A program made the position numbers and the translations under genes. The notes under the pieces are model-generated. The model saw only the letters and a list, made by a program, of their open reading frames with translations. It was not told where the DNA came from and did not search any database. DNA of 64,000 bases from Aquimarina acroporae (lineage in GTDB: Bacteria; Bacteroidota; Bacteroidia; Flavobacteriales; Flavobacteriaceae), in NCBI RefSeq assembly GCF_023195925.1, contig NZ_JALPRE010000003.1:1-64000 (forward strand), written 5' to 3'. Each line of letters begins with the position of its first letter. Position 1 is the first letter of the stretch. This document shows, piece by piece, positions 7,311 through 16,035 of this stretch.

Positions 7311-7391
7311 CTTGTGGCGATTAGCTCTTCTTCTCTTTTTACGCTTGTGCGTCGCTACCTTGTGTCTTTTACGTTTTTTACCACTTGGCAT
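7302..7391 (-). CDS. 29-aa highly basic conserved peptide
   Basis: A very short gene encoding MPSGKKRKRHKVATHKRKKR followed by RRANRHKKK; about two thirds of residues are Lys, Arg or His. The same type of peptide occurs between HU and rng in many Bacteroidota, as I remember it, which argues for a real gene. Its composition fits an rRNA-binding ribosomal peptide such as bTHX-like proteins or bL38, the ribosomal protein reported from Flavobacterium johnsoniae, but I cannot confirm identity with either. It lies 21 bases after HU and is probably cotranscribed with it. Confidence 0.7.
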   Translation of the reverse strand: MPSGKKRKRHKVATHKRKKRRRANRHKKK

Positions 7392-7412
7392 AGTGTACTT
7401 CTATTTATATGA

Positions 7413-7703
7413 TTATTTAACTTCTACGTTGGTCTTAACACCTTCTACAAATACTTTTGCAGGCTTGAATGCTGGTATATTGTGTGCAGGAATCTTGATA
7501 GTCGTATTTTTAGAAATGTTACGACCAGTTTTCTCTGCTCTTGTTTTGATGATAAAGCTTCCAAATCCTCTTAGATAAACGTTGTCTCCGCTTTCTAATG
7601 AACTTTTTACTTCTTCCATGAATGTTTCAACTGTTGCTTGAACATCTCCTTTTTCTATTCCTAGCTTTTCAGAAATTTTTGCTACGATATCTGCTTTAGT
7701 CAT
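7413..7703 (-). CDS. HU family DNA-binding protein
   Basis: A 96-aa nucleoid protein that bends DNA as a dimer. The family signature is clear: MTKADIVAKISEKLG at the start, GFGSF, then RNISKNTTIKIPAHNIPAFKPAK with the DNA-contacting beta arm. It is slightly longer than the usual 90 aa. An exact TATATTTG promoter element lies 40 bases upstream, and the 29-aa basic gene follows on the same strand. Confidence 0.95.
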   Translation of the reverse strand: MTKADIVAKISEKLGIEKGDVQATVETFMEEVKSSLESGDNVYLRGFGSFIIKTRAEKTGRNISKNTTIKIPAHNIPAFKPAKVFVEGVKTNVEVK

Positions 7704-7742
7704 TATTTACCTATTTAGGGGTTTTTTAAATTTTCAAGGGGG

Positions 7743-7774
7743 CAAATATAAGAATTTAAAATCCAAAAAATCAA
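7743..7774 (-). promoter_or_regulatory. Promoter of the HU gene
   Basis: On the minus strand TATATTTG (7750-7743) is an exact -7 match, with TTG (7774-7772) 21 bases upstream. It leaves a 5' leader of roughly 30 bases. Confidence 0.65.
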
Positions 7775-7806
7775 TACTTAAGATTAAATTATCATCTTTA
7801 TTCAAT

Positions 7807-7814
7807 TAATTTTG
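7807..7814 (+). promoter_or_regulatory. -7 element of the mutY promoter
   Basis: TAATTTTG matches TAnnTTTG exactly and ends 19 bases before the mutY ATG. No clear -33 element was found. Confidence 0.5.
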
Positions 7815-7833
7815 CAAAACAGATAAATTTGCT

Positions 7834-8889
7834 ATGATTTTTTCTAAAAAACTCATTTTGTGGTATTTACAAAACAAAAGATCGATGCCATGGCGTGAAA
7901 CTAAGGATCCGTATCGAATTTGGTTAAGTGAAATTATACTTCAACAGACCAGAGTCGCGCAAGGATTACCCTATTATTTGTCTTTTGTAGAATCGTTTCC
8001 TACCGTTTTTGATTTGGCTTCTGCTAGTGAAGAACAGGTCTTAAAATTATGGCAGGGGTTGGGGTATTATTCGCGAGCTAGAAATCTTCATTTTACAGCA
8101 CAATATGTAGCCAATGAATTGAACGGAGTTTTTCCGAACACTTATAAAGGTCTTCTAGAATTAAAAGGTGTGGGTGATTATACGGCTAGTGCCATAGCTT
8201 CTATATCTTTTAATGAACCGGCTCCCGTAGTAGATGGTAATGTGTATAGAGTATTATCGAGATATTTCGGAATAGATACTCCTATTAATAGTACTCAAGG
8301 AATAAAAGAGTTTAAAAAATTGGCCATAGAATTAATTGACCTGGAAAAGCCAGCAGATTATAATCAGGCCATTATGGAATTTGGGGCGTTGCAGTGCAAA
8401 CCTAAAAACCCATATTGTATTGTGTGTCCATTAAATGATAGCTGTGTTGCGTTAGAAAAAGGTAAGATCAATGAGTTGCCAGTAAAACTTAAAAAGTTAA
8501 AGATTAAGAAAAGATACTTTAATTATACGGTCTTTATTATTAATGATGAATATACCATTCTTCAACAAAGAACGGGGAATGGAATTTGGAAAGGGTTGTA
8601 TGAGTTTCCATTGTTAGAAGGAGAGGGATATACCGAAGAAAGTATCCCTTCAGACAAGGTATTTCAAGATATTATAGATGGTGCAAGCTATGATCTTACT
8701 GCCTATACAAAGGAATATTTGGTGCATAAATTATCTCATCAACATTTATACACTCGATTTTATATCGTAAAACTAGGTGAGATGCCAAACATAAGTGACG
8801 AACAAAAAATTGTTAATTTTAAAGAGGTACACAATTATCCTGTTCCTATTTTGTTAGGTAATTTTATAGATTCCTTTTTTAAGGTATGA
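7834..8889 (+). CDS. mutY: A/G-specific adenine glycosylase
   Basis: A 351-aa base-excision repair enzyme that removes adenine mispaired with 8-oxoguanine or G. The HhH-GPD core is seen: SEIILQQTRV with the catalytic Glu, LKGVGDYTASAI as the helix-hairpin-helix, and VVDGNVYRV with the catalytic Asp. The iron-sulfur cluster loop has C188, C195, C198 and C204 (C-X6-C-X2-C-X5-C). The C-terminal 120 residues are NUDIX-like and recognise 8-oxoG. It is the first gene of a likely mutY-ssb-gldE-gldD unit. Confidence 0.97.
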   Translation: MIFSKKLILWYLQNKRSMPWRETKDPYRIWLSEIILQQTRVAQGLPYYLSFVESFPTVFDLASASEEQVLKLWQGLGYYSRARNLHFTAQYVANELNGVFPNTYKGLLELKGVGDYTASAIASISFNEPAPVVDGNVYRVLSRYFGIDTPINSTQGIKEFKKLAIELIDLEKPADYNQAIMEFGALQCKPKNPYCIVCPLNDSCVALEKGKINELPVKLKKLKIKKRYFNYTVFIINDEYTILQQRTGNGIWKGLYEFPLLEGEGYTEESIPSDKVFQDIIDGASYDLTAYTKEYLVHKLSHQHLYTRFYIVKLGEMPNISDEQKIVNFKEVHNYPVPILLGNFIDSFFKV

Positions 8890-8929
8890 GGCTTTTTTAT
8901 TACATTTACTAATATTAACAAAGAAGAGA

Positions 8930-9388
8930 ATGTCAGGAACATTAAATAAAGTAATGCTTATAGGGCATACTGGAGATGAGGTAAAGATGCATTATTTTGA
9001 AGGAGGTAATTGTATTGGAAGATTTCCATTGGCCACCAATGATTCTTATATGAATAAAAGTACTGGTGAGCGTGTGACAACTACAGAATGGCATAACATT
9101 GTGGTTAGAAACAAAGCTGCCGAAATTTGCGAAAAATACCTTAATAAAGGAGATAAAATCTATATCGAAGGTCGACTTAAGACTAGAAAATGGCAAGACG
9201 AACAAGGAAAAGATCGATATAGTACAGAAATACAATGTACAGATTTTACCTTTCTAACTCCTAAAAACGAGACCCAACCCACTGAGTCAAATACTCAGCA
9301 TCCATCGAATATGAGTACGCCTGCGGCAAATCCACAGGCAGTGTCCTCTAGTACGCAGCAAACAGAAGACGATGACCTTCCGTTCTGA
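8930..9388 (+). CDS. ssb: Single-stranded DNA-binding protein
   Basis: A 152-aa SSB. The OB fold covers about 1-110 (LNKVMLIGHTG, TTEWHNIVV, KIYIEGRLKTRKW). A Gln, Thr and Ser rich linker follows, and the acidic tip is EDDDLPF, the site that recruits repair and replication proteins. It lies 41 bases after mutY and 24 bases before gldE with no terminator between, which suggests cotranscription. Bacteroidota often carry several ssb paralogues, so it may not be the only one. Confidence 0.95.
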   Translation: MSGTLNKVMLIGHTGDEVKMHYFEGGNCIGRFPLATNDSYMNKSTGERVTTTEWHNIVVRNKAAEICEKYLNKGDKIYIEGRLKTRKWQDEQGKDRYSTEIQCTDFTFLTPKNETQPTESNTQHPSNMSTPAANPQAVSSSTQQTEDDDLPF

Positions 9389-9412
9389 TATGTTTAACTA
9401 AACGAAGATAAT

Positions 9413-10741
9413 TTGGACCCTGATCCTGAACCTTTATTAGCTACTCTATTTATTTTTGATATCATGCAGACCATAAATTTGGTTGTGCTTTTGGTGTTAT
9501 TGGTGTTTTCTGCACTTATCTCGGGTAGTGAAGTAGCTTTATTTTCTTTAACTCCCGCAGATCTTAAGGATCATGAAAACACTTCAAAAAATCTAAGAAT
9601 TGTTGGTAAATTGCTAAATAACCCCAAAAAGCTATTGGCGACCATTCTGGTGGCAAATAATTTCATCAATATTGCCATTGTACTATTATTCGCTTCGCTT
9701 GGTGAAACATATTTTAAGAGCTTAGATTATGATTGGTTAGGTGTTGTTAATGTGCGATTCGTTGTAGAGGTGGGTATTGTTACATTTTTGATCTTACTTT
9801 TCGGAGAAATTTTGCCAAAAGTATATGCGAGCAGGAATAGAGTAAAATTTGCAAAGTTTATGGCACGTCCGATAGGGATATTGTATTGGTTACTTTCTCC
9901 AATTAGTCAACCTATGCGCAATGTAACTACAAGAATTCACAACAAGCTGGGGAAACAAAAATCTAATTTAAGTGTAGATCAACTTTCACAAGCTTTAGAG
10001 CTTACTTCAGATCAGGAAACAACAGTTGAAGAAAAGAAGATTCTTGAAGGAATAGTATCTTTTGGTAATACTGATACTAAACAAGTCATGAAGCCAAGAA
10101 TGGATATTTTTGCACTGAATTGTGAGGCGCCTTACAAAGAAATTCTTCCGGAGATAATTGAAAAAGGATTCTCCAGAATCCCAGTGTTTGAAGAAAGTAT
10201 AGACAAAGTAACCGGTATCTTGTATGTAAAAGATCTTCTACCTTATATAAATGAAAGCAATTTTAATTGGGTAAGCCTTATAAGAGAGCCATACTTTGTT
10301 CCTGAAAATAAAAAATTAGATGATTTATTGAGTGACTTTAAAAACAAAAAGAATCACTTAGCTATTGTGGTAGATGAGTATGGTGGGACCAGTGGTTTAA
10401 TTTCTATGGAAGATATTATTGAAGAGATTGTTGGTGATATAAGTGATGAGTTTGATGATGAAGATTTGATTTATTCGAAACTAGATGATTTAAATTATGT
10501 TTTTGAAGGTAGAACAGCGCTTAAAGATTTTTATAGAGTATTACGATTAGAGGATAATAGCGTCTTTGAAGATAAGAAAGGAGATGCTGAAACTATTGCA
10601 GGTCTGTTGCTCGAAATTTCAGGTAGTTTTCCTAAGAGAGGTGATAAGATAACTATTGAAAATTATACCTTTAAAATAGAGTCTTTAGATAAGAAAAGAA
10701 TAAAACAGGTGAAATTAACAATTGATGAAACAAGTGTATAA
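9413..10741 (+). CDS. gldE: Gliding motility-associated protein GldE, CorC/HlyC-type CBS protein
   Basis: A 442-aa inner-membrane protein. The N-terminal DUF21 part has several hydrophobic helices (TINLVVLLVLLVFSALISG to about residue 180). A CBS pair follows at about 210-340 (SRIPVFEESIDKVTGILYVK, HLAIVVDEYGGTSGLISMED), then a CorC_HlyC C-terminal domain. GldE is known in Flavobacterium johnsoniae to support gliding and type IX secretion and is encoded next to gldD, as here. The start is TTG at 9413, giving MDPDPEPLL, which agrees with the known flavobacterial N-terminus. A later ATG at 9464 would remove that part. Confidence 0.92.
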   Translation: MDPDPEPLLATLFIFDIMQTINLVVLLVLLVFSALISGSEVALFSLTPADLKDHENTSKNLRIVGKLLNNPKKLLATILVANNFINIAIVLLFASLGETYFKSLDYDWLGVVNVRFVVEVGIVTFLILLFGEILPKVYASRNRVKFAKFMARPIGILYWLLSPISQPMRNVTTRIHNKLGKQKSNLSVDQLSQALELTSDQETTVEEKKILEGIVSFGNTDTKQVMKPRMDIFALNCEAPYKEILPEIIEKGFSRIPVFEESIDKVTGILYVKDLLPYINESNFNWVSLIREPYFVPENKKLDDLLSDFKNKKNHLAIVVDEYGGTSGLISMEDIIEEIVGDISDEFDDEDLIYSKLDDLNYVFEGRTALKDFYRVLRLEDNSVFEDKKGDAETIAGLLLEISGSFPKRGDKITIENYTFKIESLDKKRIKQVKLTIDETSV

Positions 10742-11300
10742 GAAGTTTTTTATAGTAATATTTACAGTGCTCTTATGCAGTGCATGTGGTGGAGAAGTGC
10801 TTCCAAAACCAAAAGCAATGCTTAGGTTGAGTTATCCAAAACCTGAGTATAAAGAAGTGTCTATTCCTTGTTCTTATACCTTTGAAAAAAATGAATTTGC
10901 CGAACTCCAAAAAGCCAGAAGAAATAGAAAGTGCTGGTATAATCTTGAGTATAAAAGACTAAAAGCAACATTGTATATTTCTTATTTCGAAATTAATAAT
11001 AATTTGGATTCTCTTCTAAGAGATGCTCAAAACTTAACTCAGGAGCATGTTATCAAAGCCGATGGTATTTTACAGGAACCTTATGTAGATGCAGAGAAAA
11101 AGGTATATGGTATGTTTTATGAGGTAACAGGGGATGCGGCGTCACAATCTCAGTTTTATGTAACCGACAGTCTTAACCATTTTATTTTGGGGTCTATCTA
11201 TTTCAAAGTTAAACCTAACTATGATTCTATTCTGCCTGCGGCCAATTATCTGCGAAATGACATGAAACATCTTATAGAAACCTTAAACTGGAAAGACTGA
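10725..11300 (+). CDS. gldD: Gliding motility lipoprotein GldD
   Basis: A 191-aa lipoprotein with a short signal peptide and lipobox LCSAC, then GGEVLPKPKAMLRLSYPKP, the characteristic GldD start. GldD is essential for gliding in Flavobacterium johnsoniae and forms part of the motility/type IX secretion apparatus. I chose the ATG at 10725 over the TTG one codon earlier. It overlaps gldE by 17 bases, indicating translational coupling. Other gld genes are outside the window. Confidence 0.93.
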   Translation: MKQVYKKFFIVIFTVLLCSACGGEVLPKPKAMLRLSYPKPEYKEVSIPCSYTFEKNEFAELQKARRNRKCWYNLEYKRLKATLYISYFEINNNLDSLLRDAQNLTQEHVIKADGILQEPYVDAEKKVYGMFYEVTGDAASQSQFYVTDSLNHFILGSIYFKVKPNYDSILPAANYLRNDMKHLIETLNWKD

Positions 11301-11357
11301 ACGCTAAATCTTAGTTAATTTTCATTCCAAACCATTTTTGTTCCAGTAGAATTTTAT

Positions 11358-11381
11358 CATTTTTGCAGCGTAGCAAAAATG
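11358..11381. repeat. Inverted repeat upstream of the EamA transporter gene
   Basis: CATTTTTGC and GCAAAAATG around a 6-base loop, ending 4 bases before the ATG at 11386. It could act as a gldD terminator or as a hairpin masking the translation start of the next gene. There is no following T-run on the plus strand. Confidence 0.35.
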
Positions 11382-11385
11382 GGAA

Positions 11386-12300
11386 ATGCAACACGGAAAG
11401 CTTAAATGGATATATCTTACCATATTATCTCTTATTTGGGGTAGTTCTTTTATTCTCATTAAAAAATCCCTTATTGGGTTAACGCCTATGCAATTAGGTG
11501 CTTTGCGTACTGTTTTTGCTGCAATTTTTTTATTTTCAATAGGTTTTAAAAGTATCAAAACCATTCATGGAAAAGAGTGGAAATGGGTTTCCATATCAGC
11601 TTTTGTGGGAACATTTATACCAGCTTTTTTATTTGCATTTGCAGAAACAGAAATCGATAGTGGAATCACCTCTATTCTTAATTCTCTTACTCCTCTAATC
11701 ACATTTGTGCTAGGGGTAATCCTCTTTTCTGTCCGTTTTAATAAGAATCAACTTCTAGGAGTACTTATTGGTTTAATTGGAAGTATTGGGCTCATTTGGG
11801 AAGGTGCTATTATTAATCCGAATCAGGACTATAGCTACGCTTTTTTGGTGATTATAGCAACGTTTGGGTACGGGATTAATGTAAATATTATCAAGCGTCA
11901 TTTGCAACATCTCTCCCCTATGGCAATCGCAAATGGAAACTTTGTTGTTCTAGTTATTCCAGCACTATGTGTGCTGTTTTTTTCAGGTTTTTTTAGGTCA
12001 GAGATACTTACTAGCAGTGAATTGCAAACTAGTATTTTATATATGGCTATTCTAGCTGTTGTAGGAACTGGAATTGCAAAGCTAATGTTTAACAAGCTTA
12101 TACAAATTAGTACTCCGGTATTTGCAAGCTCGGTGACTTACACAATGCCTATTATTGCTTTAATTTGGGGTTTATGGGATGGTGAGAAGTTTTCATTCTA
12201 CCAATTGCTGGCTTCGTTAGTGATCGTTTTTGGAGTGTACTTAACCAATAAAAAAGCTAGTCGTAAACCATTGTTAAACAATAAATTAACAAGCCTTTAA
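11386..12300 (+). CDS. EamA/DMT family transporter
   Basis: A 304-aa inner-membrane protein with about ten hydrophobic helices in two EamA repeats (LSLIWGSSFILIKKSLIGL in the first, a second set from about residue 150). The family exports or exchanges metabolites such as amino acids and nucleosides; the substrate cannot be told from sequence. It stands as a single gene between gldD and a DUF4199 gene. Confidence 0.9.
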   Translation: MQHGKLKWIYLTILSLIWGSSFILIKKSLIGLTPMQLGALRTVFAAIFLFSIGFKSIKTIHGKEWKWVSISAFVGTFIPAFLFAFAETEIDSGITSILNSLTPLITFVLGVILFSVRFNKNQLLGVLIGLIGSIGLIWEGAIINPNQDYSYAFLVIIATFGYGINVNIIKRHLQHLSPMAIANGNFVVLVIPALCVLFFSGFFRSEILTSSELQTSILYMAILAVVGTGIAKLMFNKLIQISTPVFASSVTYTMPIIALIWGLWDGEKFSFYQLLASLVIVFGVYLTNKKASRKPLLNNKLTSL

Positions 12301-12356
12301 GGTTAAAGAACTCTTAAATTTCATACTTTTAATAAGAATCCTAAAATAGAAAAGTT

Positions 12357-12830
12357 ATGAAAAAGTCTACTATCCCTGTGAAATATGGAGTTTATATCGC
12401 AATTGGGCTTATTGCATATTTTTTAATTCTTTCTTTAATCGGAGTACAAACCAATCCTGTGTTTAGCCTTGGAAACGGTATTCTAGTTGCAATAGGTTTG
12501 TATAAAGCAATGAAAACGTATAAAGAAGAAAAAGGAAGTGGTTTTGAATATCAAAAAGGGTTTATGGCTGGGTTGTTTACCGGTTTTAATGCTACAATGA
12601 TCTTTACTATTTTCTTTGCTATTTATGTAACCAATATAAATACTAATTTTCTTCCTGAGATGCTGGCCAACTGGAGTTCTCACTATCATGTAGGAGTAGG
12701 TATAGTAGTGTTTATTGCAGCGATAATGGGATTTGCGACTACTTTTGTACTTACCTTATCTTTCATGCAATTATTTAAAGAAAGCTGGAATACTCGAAAA
12801 AGACATAATTCTTCACCGGTAGAGGCTTAA
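12357..12830 (+). CDS. DUF4199 family membrane protein
   Basis: A 157-aa protein with four hydrophobic helices (at about 12-30, 33-50, 70-92, 105-135). The pattern matches DUF4199, a Bacteroidota membrane family of unknown function (LGNGILVAIGLYKAMKTYK and YQKGFMAGLFTGF are typical). It ends just upstream of the rplU promoter. Confidence 0.75.
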   Translation: MKKSTIPVKYGVYIAIGLIAYFLILSLIGVQTNPVFSLGNGILVAIGLYKAMKTYKEEKGSGFEYQKGFMAGLFTGFNATMIFTIFFAIYVTNINTNFLPEMLANWSSHYHVGVGIVVFIAAIMGFATTFVLTLSFMQLFKESWNTRKRHNSSPVEA

Positions 12831-12834
12831 AATA

Positions 12835-12887
12835 TTTGTCATTTAATTAATTAGCAGTATATTTGCACCCGCCTATTGCAAAATAGG
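12835..12887 (+). promoter_or_regulatory. rplU promoter and leader hairpin
   Basis: TTTG at 12835-12838 and TATATTTG at 12858-12865, 19 bases apart, form one of the best promoters in the window. Right after the predicted start the leader can form a stem CCTATT/AATAGG (12872-12887) inside a CACC/GGTG frame. Ribosomal protein leaders often carry autoregulatory structures, but whether this one binds L21 is inference. Confidence 0.65.
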
Positions 12888-12930
12888 TGTTGTTCTTGTA
12901 TATAAAAATAAATTAATTAAACGTTACGCT

Positions 12931-13476
12931 ATGTACGCAATTGTAGAGATAGCAGGGCAGCAATTTAAAGTTGCAAAAGACCAAAAAGTATTTGTACATC
13001 GTTTAGCAGGAGAAGAAGGAGATAAAGTATCTTTTGATAAAGTACTTCTTGCTGCAGATGGAGATAAAGTTACTTTAGGCGCCCCAGCTATAGATGGAGC
13101 TCAAGTAGGAGCGAAAATCACAAGACACCTAAAAGGTGATAAAGTTATTGTTTTCAAGAAAAAGAGACGTAAAGGATACCGTGTAAAAAATGGTCACCGT
13201 CAAGCTCTTACAGAAATTGTAATTGAAAGCATTGTAACTTCTGGAGCTAAAAAAGCTGCTCCAAAGAAAGAAGCTAAAAAAGCTGAGCCAAAAGCTAAGG
13301 TAGAAGCTGCTCCAAAAGCAGAAGCTCCTAAGAAAGAAGCTGCTCCAAAAGCGGTAAATGAAGATTTAAGCTCTAAAACTGTAGCTGAATTAAAAGAAAT
13401 GGCAAAAGCTCAAGGGATTTCAGGAATTTCTTCTATGAAGAAAGCCGAATTAATCGAAGCTTTACAAGGAAAATAA
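12931..13476 (+). CDS. rplU: 50S ribosomal protein L21 with a C-terminal extension
   Basis: Residues 1-105 are a normal bL21 (MYAIVEIAGQQFKVAKDQ, KKKRRKGYRVKNGHRQALTEI). The protein is 181 aa instead of about 103. The extra part is an Ala, Lys, Pro and Glu rich linker (about 108-143) followed by a 35-residue SAP/HeH-like helix pair (SSKTVAELKEMAKAQGI, SSMKKAELIEALQGK), a fold that often binds nucleic acid. Extended L21 is known in Bacteroidota. It is followed by rpmA, the standard L21-L27 operon. Confidence 0.97.
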   Translation: MYAIVEIAGQQFKVAKDQKVFVHRLAGEEGDKVSFDKVLLAADGDKVTLGAPAIDGAQVGAKITRHLKGDKVIVFKKKRRKGYRVKNGHRQALTEIVIESIVTSGAKKAAPKKEAKKAEPKAKVEAAPKAEAPKKEAAPKAVNEDLSSKTVAELKEMAKAQGISGISSMKKAELIEALQGK

Positions 13477-13522
13477 AACGGCAGGTAATACTGTTTAATA
13501 TTAACTATAAAACCTAAAGAAA

Positions 13523-13783
13523 ATGGCTCATAAAAAAGGAGTTGGTAGTTCGAAGAACGGTAGAGAATCAGAATCGAAACGCTTAGGTGTAAAGATATTT
13601 GGTGGACAAGCTGCCGTGGCTGGTAACATCATTGTAAGACAAAGAGGTACAGCACACAAGCCAGGTGAAAATGTTTACGCTGGTAAAGATCATACCCTAC
13701 ACGCAAAGGTAGATGGTATCGTAAAATTTACTAAAAAGAAAGATAATAAATCCTACGTTTCGATAGTTCCTTTCGAAGCATAA
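13523..13783 (+). CDS. rpmA: 50S ribosomal protein L27
   Basis: An 86-aa bL27 starting [20 protein letters not shown], with [21 protein letters not shown]27 reaches the peptidyl transferase centre with its N-terminus. No cleavable N-terminal extension of the Firmicutes type is present. It lies 46 bases after rplU and is followed by an intrinsic terminator. Confidence 0.98.
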   Translation: MAHKKGVGSSKNGRESESKRLGVKIFGGQAAVAGNIIVRQRGTAHKPGENVYAGKDHTLHAKVDGIVKFTKKKDNKSYVSIVPFEA

Positions 13784-13807
13784 GGATCTTTCCTTTGTAA
13801 TATATTA

Positions 13808-13842
13808 TCACCCTTTTCAGGTAACTGGAAAGGGTTATTTTT
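13808..13842 (+). terminator. Intrinsic terminator of the rplU-rpmA operon
   Basis: CCCTTTTCAG and CTGGAAAGGG arms with a GTAA loop, followed by ATTTTTTAG. It ends just before the stop codon of the converging gene. Confidence 0.8.
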
Positions 13843-13850
13843 TAGATGAT

Positions 13851-14462
13851 TTAATCGTAAACATTACAAATACTTTTGTTGGTGTTGTCCTTTTGAAAAC
13901 TACGAAGGTAAAGATATCGTCTTATAACTTCAGGCTTTAATTCGCTACCGCAATCAATAACAACGTTTTTTATAGTATCAGACAATTTGTTTGATTCTTC
14001 ATGCGGTAGGTCGGCAGATTTTTGTTGATACGTCTTATATAAACATTTTATGGGAGTTTTATTGTTGAAGTATGTGCGCTGTTCTTCATATGTCCATATC
14101 TCATTGGTAAATCCTTGTTCCGGAGGTGTAGATTCATAATCCCAAATCCAGGATGAATATTCAGAGAAAAAGAAGATCAATTGGTTGTTCCAAAGATAAT
14201 AGTGATCGTTATAATCGTTATGTCCTTCATGGCGTTGACAATGAATATATACCAGACTATCGTTGTGGTAATAAAAGGATGCGAATGTGTTAATTTGTCC
14301 ATTGCCAGTACAATCGCTTTCTTTAGAAATCTCTACTAGACTGCCTTGTTCGAGCAGTTCGCAGATTACTAAATACTGTCTTTTAATATCTTGAATGACT
14401 TGGTCCTTACTCTGGGCAAAGGTTGTTAGCGATATAAGAAATAAAGTAAAGATCAGTTTCAT
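13851..14462 (-). CDS. Exported hypothetical protein
   Basis: A 203-aa protein with a short signal peptide (MKLIFTLFLISLTTFAQ). I do not recognise the family. The body is acidic and rich in Tyr and Trp (YYHNDSLVYIHCQRHEGHNDY, WNNQLIFFFSEYSSWIW, YEEQRTYFN), with five cysteines in the mature part that may form disulfides. It probably acts in the periplasm or outside the cell. It converges on rpmA and has its own upstream region, so it appears to be a single-gene unit. Confidence 0.7.
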   Translation of the reverse strand: MKLIFTLFLISLTTFAQSKDQVIQDIKRQYLVICELLEQGSLVEISKESDCTGNGQINTFASFYYHNDSLVYIHCQRHEGHNDYNDHYYLWNNQLIFFFSEYSSWIWDYESTPPEQGFTNEIWTYEEQRTYFNNKTPIKCLYKTYQQKSADLPHEESNKLSDTIKNVVIDCGSELKPEVIRRYLYLRSFQKDNTNKSICNVYD

Positions 14463-14519
14463 TTATGTGTTTATATAGGATCAAAAGGATGTACTAAATT
14501 TAATATGTAAACATAAATC

Positions 14520-14553
14520 AAAAAAATAACCCCAACTATTAGTTAGGGTTATT
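14520..14553 (-). terminator. Intrinsic terminator of ahcY
   Basis: AATAACCC and GGGTTATT arms with AACT/AGTT interior pairs and an ATT loop. On the minus strand a T-run follows at 14526-14520. Confidence 0.8.
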
Positions 14554-14583
14554 GATATTTTAAAAACGAAATGTTTTTAATCG

Positions 14584-15900
14584 TTAGTATCTGTAATATT
14601 CTGGTTTGAATGGTCCTTCAACTGTAACTCCAATATATTCTGCCTGTTCAGGTCTTAGTGTTTCCAGTTCTGCTCCTAAACGTGCAAGGTGAAGTTTTGC
14701 TACTTTTTCATCTAAGTGTTTTGGTAGCATATATACTTCATTTTTATAGTTTTCAGAGTTCTTCCATAATTCTATTTGAGCCAATGTTTGATTGGTAAAT
14801 GAGTTACTCATTACAAAACTTGGGTGTCCTGTAGCACATCCTAAGTTTACCAAACGACCTTCGGCAAGAATGATAATATCTTTTCCATCGATAGTGTATT
14901 TATCTACCTGAGGTTTGATTTCATCCTTAGTGCTACCGTAGTTATTGTTTAACCAAGCCATATCGATCTCGTTGTCAAAATGACCGATATTACAAACGAT
15001 GGCTTTATCTTTTAAAGCTTTAAAGTGTTGTCCTTGAACAATATCCTTATTTCCGGTAGTAGTGATAACAACATCTGCATTACCAATAACGGTTTCTAAT
15101 TTTTTTACTTCAAAACCATCCATGGCAGCCTGAAGTGCACAAATAGGATCTATTTCGGTTACAGTTACAATAGAGCCAGCTCCTCTAAACGATGCAGCGG
15201 TACCTTTTCCAACATCACCGTATCCACAAACTACTACTCTTTTACCTGCAAGCATGGTGTCTGTAGCTCTACGAATAGCATCTACTGCACTTTCTCTACA
15301 TCCGTATTTATTATCGAATTTTGACTTGGTCACAGAGTCATTTACATTAATAGCAGGCATTGGTAAGGTCCCGTTTTTCATTCTTTCATACAAACGGTGA
15401 ACTCCAGTAGTAGTTTCTTCAGATAAACCTTTAATATCGTCTACTAATTCTGGATACTTATCTAAAACCATATTGGTAAGATCTCCTCCATCATCAAGAA
15501 TCATATTTAATGGTTTACGATCTTCTCCAAAAAACAAAGTTTGCTCTATACACCAATCAAATTCTTCTTCATTCATTCCCTTCCATGCATATACAGGTAT
15601 TCCTGCTTCTGCAATTGCAGCGGCAGCCTGATCCTGGGTAGAGAAAATATTACAAGAACTCCAGGTAACTTCTGCGCCCAAAGCAACAAGAGTTTCAATT
15701 AATACTGCAGTTTGAATCGTCATGTGTAAACATCCTGCAATACGTGCTCCTTTAAGTGGCTGTTCATCTTTATATTCTTCTCTAAGTGACATAAGACCTG
15801 GCATTTCAGCTTCAGCCAATTCTATTTCTTTTCTTCCCCATCCTGCTAGAGAAATGTCTTTTACCTTATAAGGCACGTAAGGTGCTGTTTTGGTGCTCAT
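14584..15900 (-). CDS. ahcY: Adenosylhomocysteinase
   Basis: A 438-aa cytosolic NAD-dependent enzyme that splits S-adenosylhomocysteine into adenosine and homocysteine in the methyl cycle. Seen: the substrate region near the N-terminus ([16 protein letters not shown]), the NAD-binding [35 protein letters not shown], and the C-terminal FKPEYYRY, whose lysine and tyrosine contact NAD of the partner subunit. Length is normal for bacterial enzymes. It has its own promoter and terminator. I see no riboswitch in its leader. Confidence 0.97.
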   Translation of the reverse strand: MSTKTAPYVPYKVKDISLAGWGRKEIELAEAEMPGLMSLREEYKDEQPLKGARIAGCLHMTIQTAVLIETLVALGAEVTWSSCNIFSTQDQAAAAIAEAGIPVYAWKGMNEEEFDWCIEQTLFFGEDRKPLNMILDDGGDLTNMVLDKYPELVDDIKGLSEETTTGVHRLYERMKNGTLPMPAINVNDSVTKSKFDNKYGCRESAVDAIRRATDTMLAGKRVVVCGYGDVGKGTAASFRGAGSIVTVTEIDPICALQAAMDGFEVKKLETVIGNADVVITTTGNKDIVQGQHFKALKDKAIVCNIGHFDNEIDMAWLNNNYGSTKDEIKPQVDKYTIDGKDIIILAEGRLVNLGCATGHPSFVMSNSFTNQTLAQIELWKNSENYKNEVYMLPKHLDEKVAKLHLARLGAELETLRPEQAEYIGVTVEGPFKPEYYRY

Positions 15901-16005
15901 AGTATTTATTTTATGTTTATAAAGCGCCCTTTGGTTTTTGGCACTAAATTGTTCTAAATTCGTTTCCTGAAAATAAAACAGCTTTATTTGTCAATTTTCA
16001 GTTTG

Positions 16006-16013
16006 CAAAGGTA
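16006..16013 (-). promoter_or_regulatory. -7 element of the ahcY promoter
   Basis: TACCTTTG on the minus strand is an exact TAnnTTTG match. It lies about 105 bases upstream of the ATG, implying a leader of roughly 100 bases in which I see no known riboswitch. Confidence 0.45.
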
Positions 16014-16035
16014 CATAATAACTTTAAGATTTTAA

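Noticed and set aside
7282-7578. 98-codon plus-strand frame across the 29-aa gene and HU
   Set aside because: It reads both minus-strand genes backwards; the Leu/Arg pattern is the complement of the Lys/Arg-rich coding strand.
11379-11385. Earlier ATG for the EamA gene at 11379
   Set aside because: It is out of frame with the transporter and lies inside the inverted repeat.
15901-16005. Possible SAH or SAM riboswitch in the ahcY leader
   Set aside because: I could not find the conserved elements of any known SAM or SAH riboswitch class in this 105-base leader.
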